A DNA stretch of 64,000 bases from JADLHS01 sp020848635 (GCA_037044975.1 JBAOIL010000005.1:448490-512489); one strand, 5' to 3'; numbered from the stretch's first letter, positions 1-9,032 are shown. A program made the numbers and translations. The notes: generated by a model not told the origin, from the letters alone.

Positions 1-308
1 TTCAGATCGCGCAGCCATTGGCGGTCCTCCTCGGTGAGTTGCTTGCGCGTCCAGTTTACGGCTTCCGCGGCGGCGGGGTTGAAGCCTTCCAAGTGTTCCT
101 CGCTGGAACAATACTCGTCGTGGTTGCCCTTCACGCAAGGCATGTTCATTGTCCGGACGATATCCAGACACTCCTTGGGATTGGCGTTGTAGCCGACGAC
201 GTCGCCGAGACACGCGTAGTGAGTGACCTGCTGTTTCTTGCAGTCCTCCAGGACCACCTGAAACGCTTCCAAATTGGCGTGTATATCAGCTATGATGGCA
301 AACTTCAT
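1..308 (-). CDS. Metallophosphoesterase, YfcE/ApaH-like (N-terminal part)
   Basis: Only the first ~102 residues are in the window; the gene runs off the left edge. The N-terminus shows the calcineurin-like metal-binding signatures in order: DIHAN (D-x-H), GDVVGYN (GDxxxxx) and GNHDE, so it is a dimetal phosphoesterase of the short cytosolic type. The substrate cannot be told from this fragment. The ATG at 308 overlaps the TGA of the acylphosphatase gene by 4 bases (ATGA), so the two are probably translated together. No signal peptide is visible. Confidence 0.9.
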   Translation of the reverse strand, partial: MKFAIIADIHANLEAFQVVLEDCKKQQVTHYACLGDVVGYNANPKECLDIVRTMNMPCVKGNHDEYCSSEEHLEGFNPAAAEAVNWTRKQLTEEDRQWLRDL

Positions 309-628
309 TTACTTCCTGTCATAATGGCAAAGCCAGTGAACCCGCCGCTGGGGTCAGCCCAGCTTGCGTCCTCCTGGCGAATGTTCGCGGCCAGCCCGGC
401 ATCCCGAATGGCTTCGCGAAATGCTTCCAGCTCGGCTTTCGCCCCCTCGGCCGTGAGCTCCACCCGGCCATCGGCCAGATTCCGCACCGAGCCGGTGACC
501 TCAAAACCGGCGGCCAACGTCCGCACCGCATAGCGAAAGCCCACGCCCTGCACACGACCGGTATACAAGATTTGCATCCGGCGGCGTTCCTCTGGGGTTG
601 CGCCTTTTGGGCTGACCGCTTGCGCCAT
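305..628 (-). CDS. acyP: Acylphosphatase
   Basis: Small cytosolic enzyme that hydrolyses carboxyl-phosphate bonds of acyl phosphates. The protein is 107 aa, slightly longer than the usual ~90 because of a ~17-residue N-terminal extension. If translation begins at the internal Met (residue 18), the protein has normal length. The diagnostic motif GRVQGVGFRYAVR carries the phosphate-binding Arg, and the second signature GSVRNLADGRVEL carries the catalytic Asn. It overlaps the downstream metallophosphoesterase by 4 bases, making a two-gene phosphohydrolase unit. The 200 bases upstream hold no gene. Confidence 0.95.
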   Translation of the reverse strand: MAQAVSPKGATPEERRRMQILYTGRVQGVGFRYAVRTLAAGFEVTGSVRNLADGRVELTAEGAKAELEAFREAIRDAGLAANIRQEDASWADPSGGFTGFAIMTGSK

Positions 629-828
629 TGGGAAATGAAGCCAAAGACCGGACCGACAAGCAATGTTTTTCCTGAGCGCTCACCCAGTTGAGACAGCTGT
701 TTAAGCGCAGGACTTCCGACGGGCGCGCGGCCATCGGCGACGCGGTTCCGGCTCGCTTGACCTGGTTGCGCCCGTAACGCCGGCGAACTGGTTGAAGCCG
801 GCGTTCCGGACTGCTATCCTCGCCACAC

Positions 829-1767
829 ATGGCTATTAAAGCCCTTTCTTTTGGTGCCGGCATCGCCCTGATGCTGGCGCTGGTCGGCTGTCACCCCGGA
901 CCAAGTTCCAATTCCGTCTCCGGGACCATTGAAACCGACGAAGCGCGCGTCGCGTCGCGCTACGGTGGGCGCGTGGAAAGCACTTTGGCACAGGAGGGCG
1001 ACGCCCTCTCCACCGGCCAGGTCATCGTGGAACTCACGGCGAGCGAATTGAAGCCGCGCCGGGACTTGGTCGCCGCCCAACTGGCCGAAGCGGAGGCCGG
1101 TCCGCGCAAAGAAGAAATCGCAGCGGCCAAAGCCGATTGGGAAGCGCACTCGGCCCTGCAGATTCTGGCCAATGCCGAGCGCCAGCGCGCGGCCGAGTTG
1201 TCCGCGGAGAAGACCATCTCAGCCACCGAGTACGATCGCGCCGTGACCAGCGCCCAGGCCGCGCAACAAAATGTCGCCGCCGCCAAAGCGCGTTACGATT
1301 TACTGCTTGCCGGCACCCGGCCGGAACGAATCGCGCAAATCCGCGCCCAACTCGCCGAACTCGAGGCCCAGCTCGCCGAACTGCGCATCACCGCACCGAC
1401 GAATTGCGTCCTGGAAGTCATGAGCGTGAAAGTCGGCGATGTGCTGGCGCCGAATCAATCCGTTGCCACGCTGCTGTTGACGAATCACATTTGGGTGCGC
1501 GTCTTCGTGCCCGAGCCATGGCTGGGTCACATCAAGCTGGGCGAGGCGGTGAAGCTGCGCGTGGATTCGGTTCCAGGTCGAGATTTCACGGGCGTGGTTG
1601 AGCAGGTCGCGCGGGGAGCCGAGTTCACGCCGCGCAACGTACAGACGGTGGGCGAACGCGTGAAACAAGTCTTCGGCGTGAAGGTAAAATTGGACAATGC
1701 CGAAGGCCTGCTCCGCGCCGGCCTGGCAGCGGATGTCTGGTTCGAGAACGTCCCCAGGCAACCCTAG
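829..1767 (+). CDS. HlyD-family periplasmic adaptor lipoprotein
   Basis: Membrane fusion protein of the HlyD/EmrA type, which links an inner-membrane exporter to the outer membrane. The N-terminus is a lipoprotein signal with lipobox ALVGC (Cys21). A first biotinyl-lipoyl half follows (about residues 40-75, SRYGGRVESTLAQEGDALSTGQVI), then a long Ala/Glu/Gln-rich helical hairpin (about 80-180), the second lipoyl half (APTNCVLEVMSVKVGDVL) and a beta-barrel region to residue 312. No ABC, MFS or RND partner is adjacent: the next gene is on the other strand. The exporter it serves is therefore unknown, and it may be an orphan. Confidence 0.9.
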   Translation: MAIKALSFGAGIALMLALVGCHPGPSSNSVSGTIETDEARVASRYGGRVESTLAQEGDALSTGQVIVELTASELKPRRDLVAAQLAEAEAGPRKEEIAAAKADWEAHSALQILANAERQRAAELSAEKTISATEYDRAVTSAQAAQQNVAAAKARYDLLLAGTRPERIAQIRAQLAELEAQLAELRITAPTNCVLEVMSVKVGDVLAPNQSVATLLLTNHIWVRVFVPEPWLGHIKLGEAVKLRVDSVPGRDFTGVVEQVARGAEFTPRNVQTVGERVKQVFGVKVKLDNAEGLLRAGLAADVWFENVPRQP

Positions 1768-1795
1768 CGCTCCGGGCCAATGCGGCTCTCCGGGA

Positions 1796-2041
1796 TTACT
1801 GAATCGGAGGTGGGCTTTGCCTTCTCCGCCGCATAAAGAAACTTAGCCCGCCGGATTTGCGGCGGACCTTGGCGACTGCGCCCTTGGCCTTCCGTAACGC
1901 CCGGCGTGCCCAGATAAACTCCGTCGCCAGGATCGCCAGTCCGCCGGCAATGACGAGTGTGCCCGGCCCCGGCAAGACCAGCATGGCCACGCCAATCAAA
2001 ACCACCGTGCCGCCGAGGAGGGCGATGTAGAACTTTTTCAT
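1796..2041 (-). CDS. PGPGW-type small transmembrane protein
   Basis: 81-aa membrane protein with two hydrophobic segments separated by the signature LPGPGTLVIAGGLAIL, the hallmark of the putative transmembrane PGPGW family (PF09656), followed by EFIWARR and a very basic tail. Function is unknown in the family. The start MKKFYIALL was chosen because its ATG (2041) overlaps the stop of the ion-channel gene by 4 bases; a longer frame upstream would run into that gene. It is the last gene of the TerC-CNNM-channel operon. Confidence 0.85.
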   Translation of the reverse strand: MKKFYIALLGGTVVLIGVAMLVLPGPGTLVIAGGLAILATEFIWARRALRKAKGAVAKVRRKSGGLSFFMRRRRQSPPPIQ

Positions 2042-2919
2042 GCCGCGTGCTCCTTCATGGCTTCCGGGTGCGCCAGTTGGCGCGGGTCGGCACTCCACTT
2101 GCGCCGAAGACCAGCCATCCGCGTTTGCAACTCCTTCAGTTCTCGTTCCAGCGTTTGGAGATCGTCCTCCAGCGTTGCCGCGCCGGTTTCGCGTTCATGC
2201 TGCGCGCGGTCGCGTTCGGCGAGTTCGGCGTGCATCTCGGACATGCTGTTCATGATGATCCCGATGAACAGGTTCAGGATGATCATCGTGCCGAACACGA
2301 TGAACGTGACGAAGTAGATCGCCACCTTGAGGCCTGGCACGTGCGGCAGTTGTCCGTTGAAGAGGTCGGCCCAGTTATCGAGCGTCACGAGCCGGAACAG
2401 CGACAGAAACGCCGCCGGCAAGGAACCAAAGTGCTCCGGATCGTGTTGACCAAACAGATGAATCCCGGCCACGGCGTACATGTAGAACAGCAACGCCAGC
2501 AGCAGACTGACGTAGCCCATCGCGGACAAACTCTTCAGCAGCGCTCCGACGAGCAGTTGCAGTTTGGGCAAAGCGCTGACGAGCCGCAGCAATCGCAACG
2601 CCCGCGTCAACCGTAGAACCGCGGCGAACGGCCCGCCCACGGGCAACAGGCACAGCACGACAATCAGAAAGTCGAACACGTTCCAGCCGTCCGCAAAATA
2701 GCGCCAAGGCTGACGACCGTGCGCGGCCATCTTGAGCAGCGCCTCGACGATGAACACGCCGAGGATAAATTTATCCAGCCCCAGCAAGATCGAACCGTGG
2801 CGTTCCATCATGGCCGGACTGGTTTCCAAGCCGGCCACCACCCCAGCGAGCACGATGACCGCCACGATGAAGTGGTGGAACACCTTCGAGGCAACGAGTT
2901 GGTTGATGGATTTGATCAT
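2038..2919 (-). CDS. Voltage-gated ion channel, bacterial NaV/CaV type
   Basis: 293-aa single-repeat six-helix channel like NaChBac. S1 starts near residue 15. S4 has four arginines at three-residue spacing (R103, R106, R109, R112). S5, a pore loop and S6 (about 197-225) follow, then a charged coiled-coil tail (about 228-272) like the C-terminal bundle that holds bacterial NaV tetramers together. The selectivity filter reads TLDNWAD (179-185). Known comparison: NaChBac is TLESWAS and its engineered calcium-selective form is TLDDWAD, so calcium or mixed permeability is plausible here (inference). It overlaps the CNNM gene upstream and the PGPGW gene downstream by 4 bases each. Confidence 0.93.
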   Translation of the reverse strand: MIKSINQLVASKVFHHFIVAVIVLAGVVAGLETSPAMMERHGSILLGLDKFILGVFIVEALLKMAAHGRQPWRYFADGWNVFDFLIVVLCLLPVGGPFAAVLRLTRALRLLRLVSALPKLQLLVGALLKSLSAMGYVSLLLALLFYMYAVAGIHLFGQHDPEHFGSLPAAFLSLFRLVTLDNWADLFNGQLPHVPGLKVAIYFVTFIVFGTMIILNLFIGIIMNSMSEMHAELAERDRAQHERETGAATLEDDLQTLERELKELQTRMAGLRRKWSADPRQLAHPEAMKEHAA

Positions 2920-4223
2920 GGCGAATCGTTCTCCCGGCTGACGAACACCTTGTCTATACGACTTCCATCCATGTCTATGATTTCAAAGCGCACGCCCTCA
3001 CGGACGAACATTGAGCCTTCACTGGTTGGCTGACCCAACTGCGCCGTGGCATACGTGGCGAGGGTTTCGCAGCGTTGCGCGAGCGCCGCCGCCAACGGCG
3101 ATTCACCCAGCAACGGCGCTAGTTTCGCCACGGAAAATCCGCCGTCCACCAGCAGCGAACCTTCTTCCCGGCGCACGGCTTGTGGTCGCAGCCGCTCCTC
3201 GAGCGAAGGAATTTCGCCAACGATGGCTTCCAGCACATCCACCAGCGTCACCAAGCCCACCACTCGCCGCGCTTCGTCGGTGACGAGGGCGATGTGGCGG
3301 CGCGTTTTCTTGAACCCTTCGAGCAACCCGGTAATGGTTTGCGTTGCCAGCACGAGCAACGGCGGCGTCATCAGGTCGGCCAGCTTGACACCCGCGCCGG
3401 CGGCGAGATTGGCATAGATGGACTTTACCGCCACCACGCCCACCACTTGGTCTCGGCTCGCGGCATAGACCGGAAAATTCGAGTGCCCGGACACGACAAT
3501 CTTGTGCCACACCGCCGCGTGCGGGTCGTCCTGGTTGAGGAAAACCAGCTTCTCGCGCGGCGTCATAATGTCGCGCACGGGCCGCTGGTCGAAGGCGAGC
3601 ACGGACTCGACCATGCGCGGTTCGCTCCGATGGAAGACACCGGTCTTCATGCCTTCCTCCAGCAAGAGTTTCACCTCTTCATCGGAAATCGCCGCCGTCG
3701 TCGCCGCCCGCGCGCCGAGCAACCGCAGCACCAGGTCGGTGGAAGCGCCGAGCAGCCGGACGACGGGCTGGGTCAGCCGGCTCAGGAGTTCCACCGGTCG
3801 CGCCATGCGACTGGCGATGACCTCGGGGTGTGCCAGCGCCAGCCGTTTGGGCACGAGTTCGCCGATGACCAGCGACAGATAGGTCAGAGCGACCACCACC
3901 ACGCCCACGCCGATGACCTCGGCGTATTGGGCCAGCGCAGGCAGCGGTTTCAACCCGGCGGCAATCTCTTCCGCGATGGTGATGCCGCCAAACGCGCCCG
4001 CCAGCAGCCCGACGAGCGTAATGCCAAACTGGACCGACGGCAGGAAGCGGTTGGGCGATTCAGCCAAAGCCAGCGCGGCTTTGGCCCCAGCGTGACCGTC
4101 CGCCGCCATCACGCGCAGCCGCGTTTTGCGCGACGATACCACCGCCATTTCGGTCATGGCGAAAACGCCGCTCACCACCAACAGCAGCAGGATGACGATG
4201 ACCTCAATAATCAACGCGCTCAT
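2916..4223 (-). CDS. CNNM/HlyC-CorC family transporter with CBS domains
   Basis: 435-aa inner-membrane protein with the standard order DUF21 (CNNM) transmembrane domain (about 1-190), CBS pair (about 205-330, with DIMTPREKLVFL as the typical first CBS entry) and C-terminal CorC_HlyC domain (about 345-430, DGGFSVAKLAPLLGE). Members are linked to Mg2+/Co2+ efflux or membrane protection; the hemolysin name is historical. The start MSALIIEVIV was chosen because its ATG overlaps the stop of terC by 4 bases (ATGA) and leads straight into TM1. It also overlaps the channel gene by 4 bases. The context points to divalent-cation homeostasis. Confidence 0.93.
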   Translation of the reverse strand: MSALIIEVIVILLLLVVSGVFAMTEMAVVSSRKTRLRVMAADGHAGAKAALALAESPNRFLPSVQFGITLVGLLAGAFGGITIAEEIAAGLKPLPALAQYAEVIGVGVVVVALTYLSLVIGELVPKRLALAHPEVIASRMARPVELLSRLTQPVVRLLGASTDLVLRLLGARAATTAAISDEEVKLLLEEGMKTGVFHRSEPRMVESVLAFDQRPVRDIMTPREKLVFLNQDDPHAAVWHKIVVSGHSNFPVYAASRDQVVGVVAVKSIYANLAAGAGVKLADLMTPPLLVLATQTITGLLEGFKKTRRHIALVTDEARRVVGLVTLVDVLEAIVGEIPSLEERLRPQAVRREEGSLLVDGGFSVAKLAPLLGESPLAAALAQRCETLATYATAQLGQPTSEGSMFVREGVRFEIIDMDGSRIDKVFVSRENDSP

Positions 4224-5194
4224 GGCTCTAAGGGTTTGGATTTCAACACGCCCGGATCGGGGTTGGGAACGACATGTTTTGCCTTCTTTGGTTTCAGCAG
4301 GGACCACACCACGGAAGTCGCCAGGATCAGCACGATCACGCCGAGCGCGACCAGCGTGTCAATCTTCCACGCCGTATGCGCGAGGATCATCTTCACGCCC
4401 ACAAACGTCAGAACCACGCCGAGGCCGATCTTGAGGTAATGGAACTTGTTCATCACGCCGGCCAGCGCGAAGTAAAGCGAGCGCAGCCCGAGGATGGCAA
4501 ATACGTTCGAGGTATAGACGATGAACGGGTCTTTGGTGACCGCGAAGATCGCCGGAATTGAATCTACTGCGAAGATCAGGTCGGAGATTTCCACCAGCAA
4601 CAGCACCACGAACAGCGGTGTGGCCAGGCGGATGCCGTTCTCGCGCACGAAGAATTTGTCCCCGCGATAATCCGGCGTCACCGGCATGAGCTTCTTGAAC
4701 CAACGCACCACCGGATTACGCTCGGGATGAATCTCCTCCTCGCGCTTCACGATCATCTTGATCCCGGTGAGGATCAGGAAGCCGCCGAACACATAGATGA
4801 TCCACGAGAACTTCGTGATGAGCGCCGCGCCCAGCACGATCATGATGGCGCGCATGATGAGCGCGCCGAGGATGCCCCAGAACAGCACCTTGTGCTGAAA
4901 CAACGGCGGCACGGCGAAATACGAGAACAGCAGCGCGAAGACGAACACGTTGTCCACGCTCAACGATTTCTCGATGAGATAGCCGGTGAAAAACTCCAGG
5001 GCCTTCGTCGAGCCGGCGTAGTGCCACACGCCCGCGTTGAACACCAACGCCAGCCCGATCCAGACGAACGTCCAGACGAGTGATTCCTTCAGCGACACGA
5101 CATGCGCCTTGCGATGAAACACGCCCAGATCCAGCGCGAGCATCGCGAGGACGAACACATTGAAACCGACCCAGAGCCAGATTGATTCAGTCAT
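4220..5194 (-). CDS. TerC/Alx family membrane protein
   Basis: 324-aa polytopic protein of the TerC/Alx family, whose characterised members export Mn2+ or metallate secreted enzymes. Conserved acidic membrane motifs are present: EKSLSVDNVFVF (E75, D81) and VEISDLIFAVDS (E202, D205, D211). The length matches the Alx subgroup. It is the first gene of a four-gene operon with 4-bp overlaps throughout. The 5' leader (5195-5513) is long and can form hairpins, but I could not match the yybP-ykoY manganese riboswitch core. Confidence 0.95.
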   Translation of the reverse strand: MTESIWLWVGFNVFVLAMLALDLGVFHRKAHVVSLKESLVWTFVWIGLALVFNAGVWHYAGSTKALEFFTGYLIEKSLSVDNVFVFALLFSYFAVPPLFQHKVLFWGILGALIMRAIMIVLGAALITKFSWIIYVFGGFLILTGIKMIVKREEEIHPERNPVVRWFKKLMPVTPDYRGDKFFVRENGIRLATPLFVVLLLVEISDLIFAVDSIPAIFAVTKDPFIVYTSNVFAILGLRSLYFALAGVMNKFHYLKIGLGVVLTFVGVKMILAHTAWKIDTLVALGVIVLILATSVVWSLLKPKKAKHVVPNPDPGVLKSKPLEP

Positions 5195-5513
5195 AAATTC
5201 TTAATATCTCGGGAGAGTCTAGCCGCGCTGCGTCAGATGACTAATCGGTAGTTCAGAAGCGTGGCTTAGTTTAATCCGAAGTGTTTTCAGAGAGCCGGTT
5301 CGCCGGCGATCCGACCGGCACGAAAAGCGGGCGTGGCGACTCGGCTCGGTGAGCCCTCGCCAAAAACCTTGCCCCGCTGTATCCTCCGCAGATACTAAGT
5401 GCGAATTTGCCCGTCGAAGAACGAGTAACACACTTCCAGGCTATAGCGGCAGGCCGGCAAACGCAGGTTTTGTTCGAAGCAGAGCCTGGAATCAATCCGA
5501 CCAAAGTAAGAAA
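5195..5513. other. Intergenic region, structured leader of terC
   Basis: This 319-base gap lies between divergent genes and holds no convincing reading frame. Two GC-rich hairpins are visible. One is GCCGGT...ACCGGC around 5294-5320. The other is GGCGA...TCGCC enclosing GGCTC/GAGCC around 5335-5361. Both would lie in the 5' leader of the terC transcript. No match to a known riboswitch core was found by eye. Confidence 0.5.
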
Positions 5514-5726
5514 ATGAAAAAAATCATCTGGATGGAAATGTTGCTCATCGGGGCCTCGATTCTGATCTTCAGGAGTGTCTGGACTTTCCTGGATTCAATC
5601 GCCTGGGCTTCGGGCGGGGTTGGACTCACGGTGCTCCTGATCGTGGGTGTTGTTGCCGCAGTTGTTGCTTTGCGCAGTATCGAGGCAATTTCTGGAAAGA
5701 AGGGAGAGAAAGCGAAAGATAGGTGA
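5514..5726 (+). CDS. Small two-helix membrane protein
   Basis: 70-aa protein with a short basic start (MKKIIW), two hydrophobic segments (about 5-25 and 33-52) and a charged lysine-rich tail (GKKGEKAKDR). No family recognised. The ATG at 5514 was preferred to an upstream in-frame start because the upstream part is Arg/Ser-rich and unlike a natural N-terminus. It stands alone between the terC leader and the opposing TerB gene, so it is either a small standalone membrane gene or a chance frame. Confidence 0.5.
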   Translation: MKKIIWMEMLLIGASILIFRSVWTFLDSIAWASGGVGLTVLLIVGVVAAVVALRSIEAISGKKGEKAKDR

Positions 5727-5831
5727 GCCAACGAACTGCAAAACAGGCTGGCGGCAGCAAATTGTTGCTGAGGGCTGCGTTCGGATACTCCGTTACTTCA
5801 GCAGCAAGAGGCTTGGCAGTTCGCCCAACGC

Positions 5832-6770
5832 TCATGGTTGCCCGCGAATAATTGGCAGAAGCTGGGTAAGATTCAGGAAGCCGGCCTTGTCGCGGATGGC
5901 GCTGGCGTAGTTGGCGTGCAAGTCGCGCGCCTGGCCGGTGAGTGAGGTGAAAAGCTGACGCATCTCGATGGCAGAGAGTTTCCGACCGCCCGAGTAGTAT
6001 TGCCCGGCCATTTTACCAAGCGCCCAAGTGCTGGCAAAGGACATGGCGGAACTCGCGACTTGTTTGCCGACGGACTTGCCCATGCCGCCACCGACTTTTC
6101 CCAGCAGCCCGCCGAGCAGTTTGCGCGCGTAACCTTCGACGACCTGTGAGGTCAGGCCCAAACCGGCGGTGGCGGCGAGTTCCTTGATGTGGCCGCGGTC
6201 GAGTTCGTGACCATGGTGTTTGCCGATGCGATAGACCATCTTCATTTGCAGCGGAATGATGGCCATGGTGGCAAGCGATTCCGGCATCAACTCCAGCGCG
6301 CCATTGAGAATGGCGTAGTTCAAAATCATCCGATCCAGTTCGGCATCGGCGGCGGGGCGCGGGGCGCTGGCCGCCACAACGGCGCCCGCGGCCAGCGGCT
6401 CGGCGGCCAGCGCGTCGGCGGAACGTTCAAAGGGAGCCGTCGCCGCCGGATCGAGTTGCAACTCCCGATGCAAGTTGGCCAGAAATGCTTTTTCAGCGTC
6501 GGTCTGCGCGCCATCGGCATCGCACACGCATACGGCCATCTCGTAGGCGAGTTGTCGGAGTTCCGGTGTGTGCAGCGACGCGGCGGCCTGCATCAGCGTG
6601 ACCTGCTTGAGCAACACACGCTGATAAAGCGCGGCGGGCTGCACCACGTCCTGCGGGAGGCTTTGCGCGATGCGCTTCAATTCCGCGCGTTCCGCGTCAT
6701 TTTTCACGCCGTCGGCGAAGCCCGCCATCAGGGCCAGGGTGAGAATGGATTCTTTTTCAGTGGGATTCAT
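5832..6770 (-). CDS. TerB-like / DUF697 (YcjF-like) protein
   Basis: 312-aa protein with two parts. The N-terminal ~120 residues are helical and TerB-like (ALMAGFADGVKNDAE, CDADGAQTDAEKAFL), with acidic pairs at helix starts typical of the TerB fold. After an Ala/Pro linker, residues ~145-300 resemble DUF697/YcjF: a Gly-rich amphipathic stretch (LLGGLLGKVGGGMGKSVGKQ) and ALGKMAGQYY. YcjF proteins sit with dynamin-like or Era-like GTPases; none is present here. The role is unknown, with an envelope-stress or tellurite-type role as a weak inference. The next gene downstream is the M50 protease. Confidence 0.75.
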   Translation of the reverse strand: MNPTEKESILTLALMAGFADGVKNDAERAELKRIAQSLPQDVVQPAALYQRVLLKQVTLMQAAASLHTPELRQLAYEMAVCVCDADGAQTDAEKAFLANLHRELQLDPAATAPFERSADALAAEPLAAGAVVAASAPRPAADAELDRMILNYAILNGALELMPESLATMAIIPLQMKMVYRIGKHHGHELDRGHIKELAATAGLGLTSQVVEGYARKLLGGLLGKVGGGMGKSVGKQVASSAMSFASTWALGKMAGQYYSGGRKLSAIEMRQLFTSLTGQARDLHANYASAIRDKAGFLNLTQLLPIIRGQP

Positions 6771-6791
6771 GAAGTGAGGGTGTTTCCGAAT

Positions 6792-7991
6792 TCAATCGTG
6801 CAGCGGTGAAGCCGGTCGCCCGAGTGGCACGCCCGCCGGCTGGGTCAGGGTGTTGTTCACCGGCGGAGCGATTCGCGATGCCGTGCCCCGCGCCCGCAGC
6901 GCCGCGTTGATCATGTAGAGCTCGCCAATGTTGTCCGGCGTCAGCAGACCGGCGATCCGGCCGTTGTGCAACACTGGGATCGCCGCCGGACGCTCCGGCT
7001 GGCTCTGCCCCATGACCACATCCAGCAAGTCGTCGGGCCGCGCGACTTGGAAACTTCTCTCCATCACTTCGGCGACGACCTGGCTCTCCCCGCGGTCGCG
7101 CAGCGCCTCGAACAAACGTTCCCGCGTGAGCAAACCCACCACCTGGCCACGTTCGACCACCGGAAAATCCTGCTGCGAACCGGCCAGGAGGATTTGCGAG
7201 GCGTCGCCCAAAGTCGTCTGCGGCGAGAGCGTTTCAAATTGCGTCAACATCGCTTCCCGCACCGGAACGCCATCAAAGGCGGATTTCATCTCCACCGCCG
7301 CCGCTTCTTGCGACGCCCCGATCCACACAAACAGCGCAATGAGCAGCAGCATCGGATTGGAGAACAAACCGACGAAACCAAACACCACCGCGATGCCTTT
7401 GCCGATGGCCGCCGCCACGACTGCGTGGCGCGCACCGCACCGAGCCGCATGGCCAGCAGCGAGCGCAGCACCCGGCCGCCGTCCATGGGGAAGGCCGGGA
7501 TCAGGTTGAACCCGACGAGAAACACGTTCGCCAGCAACAGGCGTTCAAAGAGGTTACCGCCAGTCAGGGTTGAGGTAGGAAAGCGATTGCCAATAACCGC
7601 CCAGCCAGAGGCCGACCGCCAATCCGGCGGCGATGACAACGTTGACGGCCGGGCCGGCGAGCGCCACGACAAGTTCCTGCCCCGGTTTCTCGGGAATGCG
7701 CTCCAATCGCGCCAGTCCGCCGATGGGCAGAAGAGTGATGTCTTTCGTTTTGATGCCATAACGCCGCGCCGCCAGCGCATGACCGAATTCATGCAGCAAC
7801 ACGCAGAGGAAGATGCCGGCGAAAAACAATACGCCGGTCAACGCTGCATCCACACTGCGCCCAGCCAGTCCGTGCGCCACGCCAATGAAACCGAGCAGCA
7901 GCAGGAACGTAAAGTGGACGTAAACATCCACGCCCAACATTCGCCCGAGGCGGAACGACCAGGTATTGCGATTTGCGTTTTTAACTTTCAT
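6792..7991 (-). pseudogene. Site-2 protease (M50) with CBS pair, broken by two frameshifts
   Basis: The full-length product would be ~400 aa, an intramembrane zinc protease of the Rip1/SpoIVFB type with two C-terminal CBS domains. All expected parts are present in three frames. The N-terminus (7991 to ~7560) carries HEFGH (67-71). A middle piece (~7560 to ~7425) carries the second metal motif NLIPAFPMDGGRVLR. The C-terminus (from ~7425) carries the last helix and the CBS pair. One extra base near 7560 and one missing base near 7425 would restore the frame. Both catalytic motifs are perfect, so recent damage or sequence error is likelier than long decay. The ATG overlaps the upstream stop by 4 bases. 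Confidence 0.85.
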
Positions 7992-9032
7992 AAGCGGCTC
8001 AGGATGGGCGGATAGATTGCTTCGGGCTCTTTGTCGCCCGGCGCTGTGCCAACAGGCGTAGCTCGATGCTGATCCGACTGACCTGCCTGGATAACCGCCT
8101 CGCGCTCACCCGAAGCGGCGTCCGCTTGCCACGCCATCGCTGATCCAACTCCTGGCGGCGGGCGGGTGACCAGGACCGAACAAGCAATCTCCTTCAGCAA
8201 CCGCTCGACCGTGGAGCCGAGCAGGACGCACTTCAGGTTGGTGCGACCCTTTGATCCCAGCACCACGAGGTCCGCCCCGATCCGGCGCGCGTAATCCGCA
8301 ATGCCGGCGCCATGGGTTTCGGCTGGCGCGACCGAGTAGCTGGCGTTGATGCGGGGGGGCACGGTAACAAACTGGCGCAAGTTGTTTTCCATGATCGCGC
8401 GGTAGTTCTTCTCAAAATCCGACAGGGCCGGCAGCGGTTGGTGAAAATTCCAGATCTGCCATTCCGCCCGGAACACATGCAACAAATGCACTTCAGCCCG
8501 GTCCTGATCCGCCACGTGCAACGACTGCGCCACCGCCACGCGCGAGGTTTCCGAGAAATCCACGCACGCCAGCACGCGCCGATACGGACGCACCTGGCTG
8601 GCATGAACCAGCATCACCTTGGCGGAGGCTTTGCGCAGACATTTGGTGGCCAGCGTGCCGGTGCCGTGGGGCAGCAACGACTCACCCGTGGCGCCCAGCA
8701 CCAGCAGGTCGGCCCGGCGATTCCGACTCTCCTTGATCAACACATCCAACGGCGTGCCATTGATTACTTCGCGGTTCGTCGCCGCCGGGCGCGCCCGCCT
8801 GCTCCGCCCATTCCGCCAGTTGCGCAATGGCCCGTTCGCGGTGGTGGCGGCGCAGTTCATCGAGCGGCGGTGGAAACTCCACGCCCGCCAACTCCAGCTC
8901 GGAATTATCCTGGACGTGAATGATGCTGAGTTGGGCGTTGTTCCACCGCGCCAGACGCACGGCTTGTTCAAGCGCGCGCCGCGAGCACTCCGAGAAGTCC
9001 ACGCCCACGAGGATGGTTTTTAATTGGTTCAT
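7988..9032 (-). pseudogene. Universal stress protein, tandem UspA domains, one frameshift
   Basis: A ~347-aa protein of two UspA domains if the frame is restored. Translation from the ATG at 9032 gives MNQLKTILVGVDFSECS and a normal first half up to ~8790. The rest of domain 1 and all of domain 2 continue in another frame, with one surplus base within the GC-rich stretch ~8780-8800. Domain 2 keeps the ATP-binding pattern G-2x-G-9x-G-S (GSKGRTNLKCVLLGST). The matching site of domain 1 is degenerate. It is closely related to the next upstream USP, suggesting a local duplication. The tail past residue ~300 is longer than in the sister gene. Confidence 0.85.

Noticed and set aside
829..1767. Complete multidrug efflux operon starting with the HlyD-type protein
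   Set aside because: No transporter or outer-membrane channel gene follows; the next genes are on the other strand.
3180..4439. Long open frame on the plus strand, antisense to the CNNM gene
   Set aside because: The product is Arg/His/Gln-rich with no domain; it mirrors the codon bias of the real gene opposite. The same applies to long antisense frames at 24292-25773, 48573-49964 and 53712-55085.
5195..5513. yybP-ykoY manganese riboswitch upstream of terC
   Set aside because: The position is right and hairpins exist, but the conserved core sequences of that class could not be found on the minus strand.
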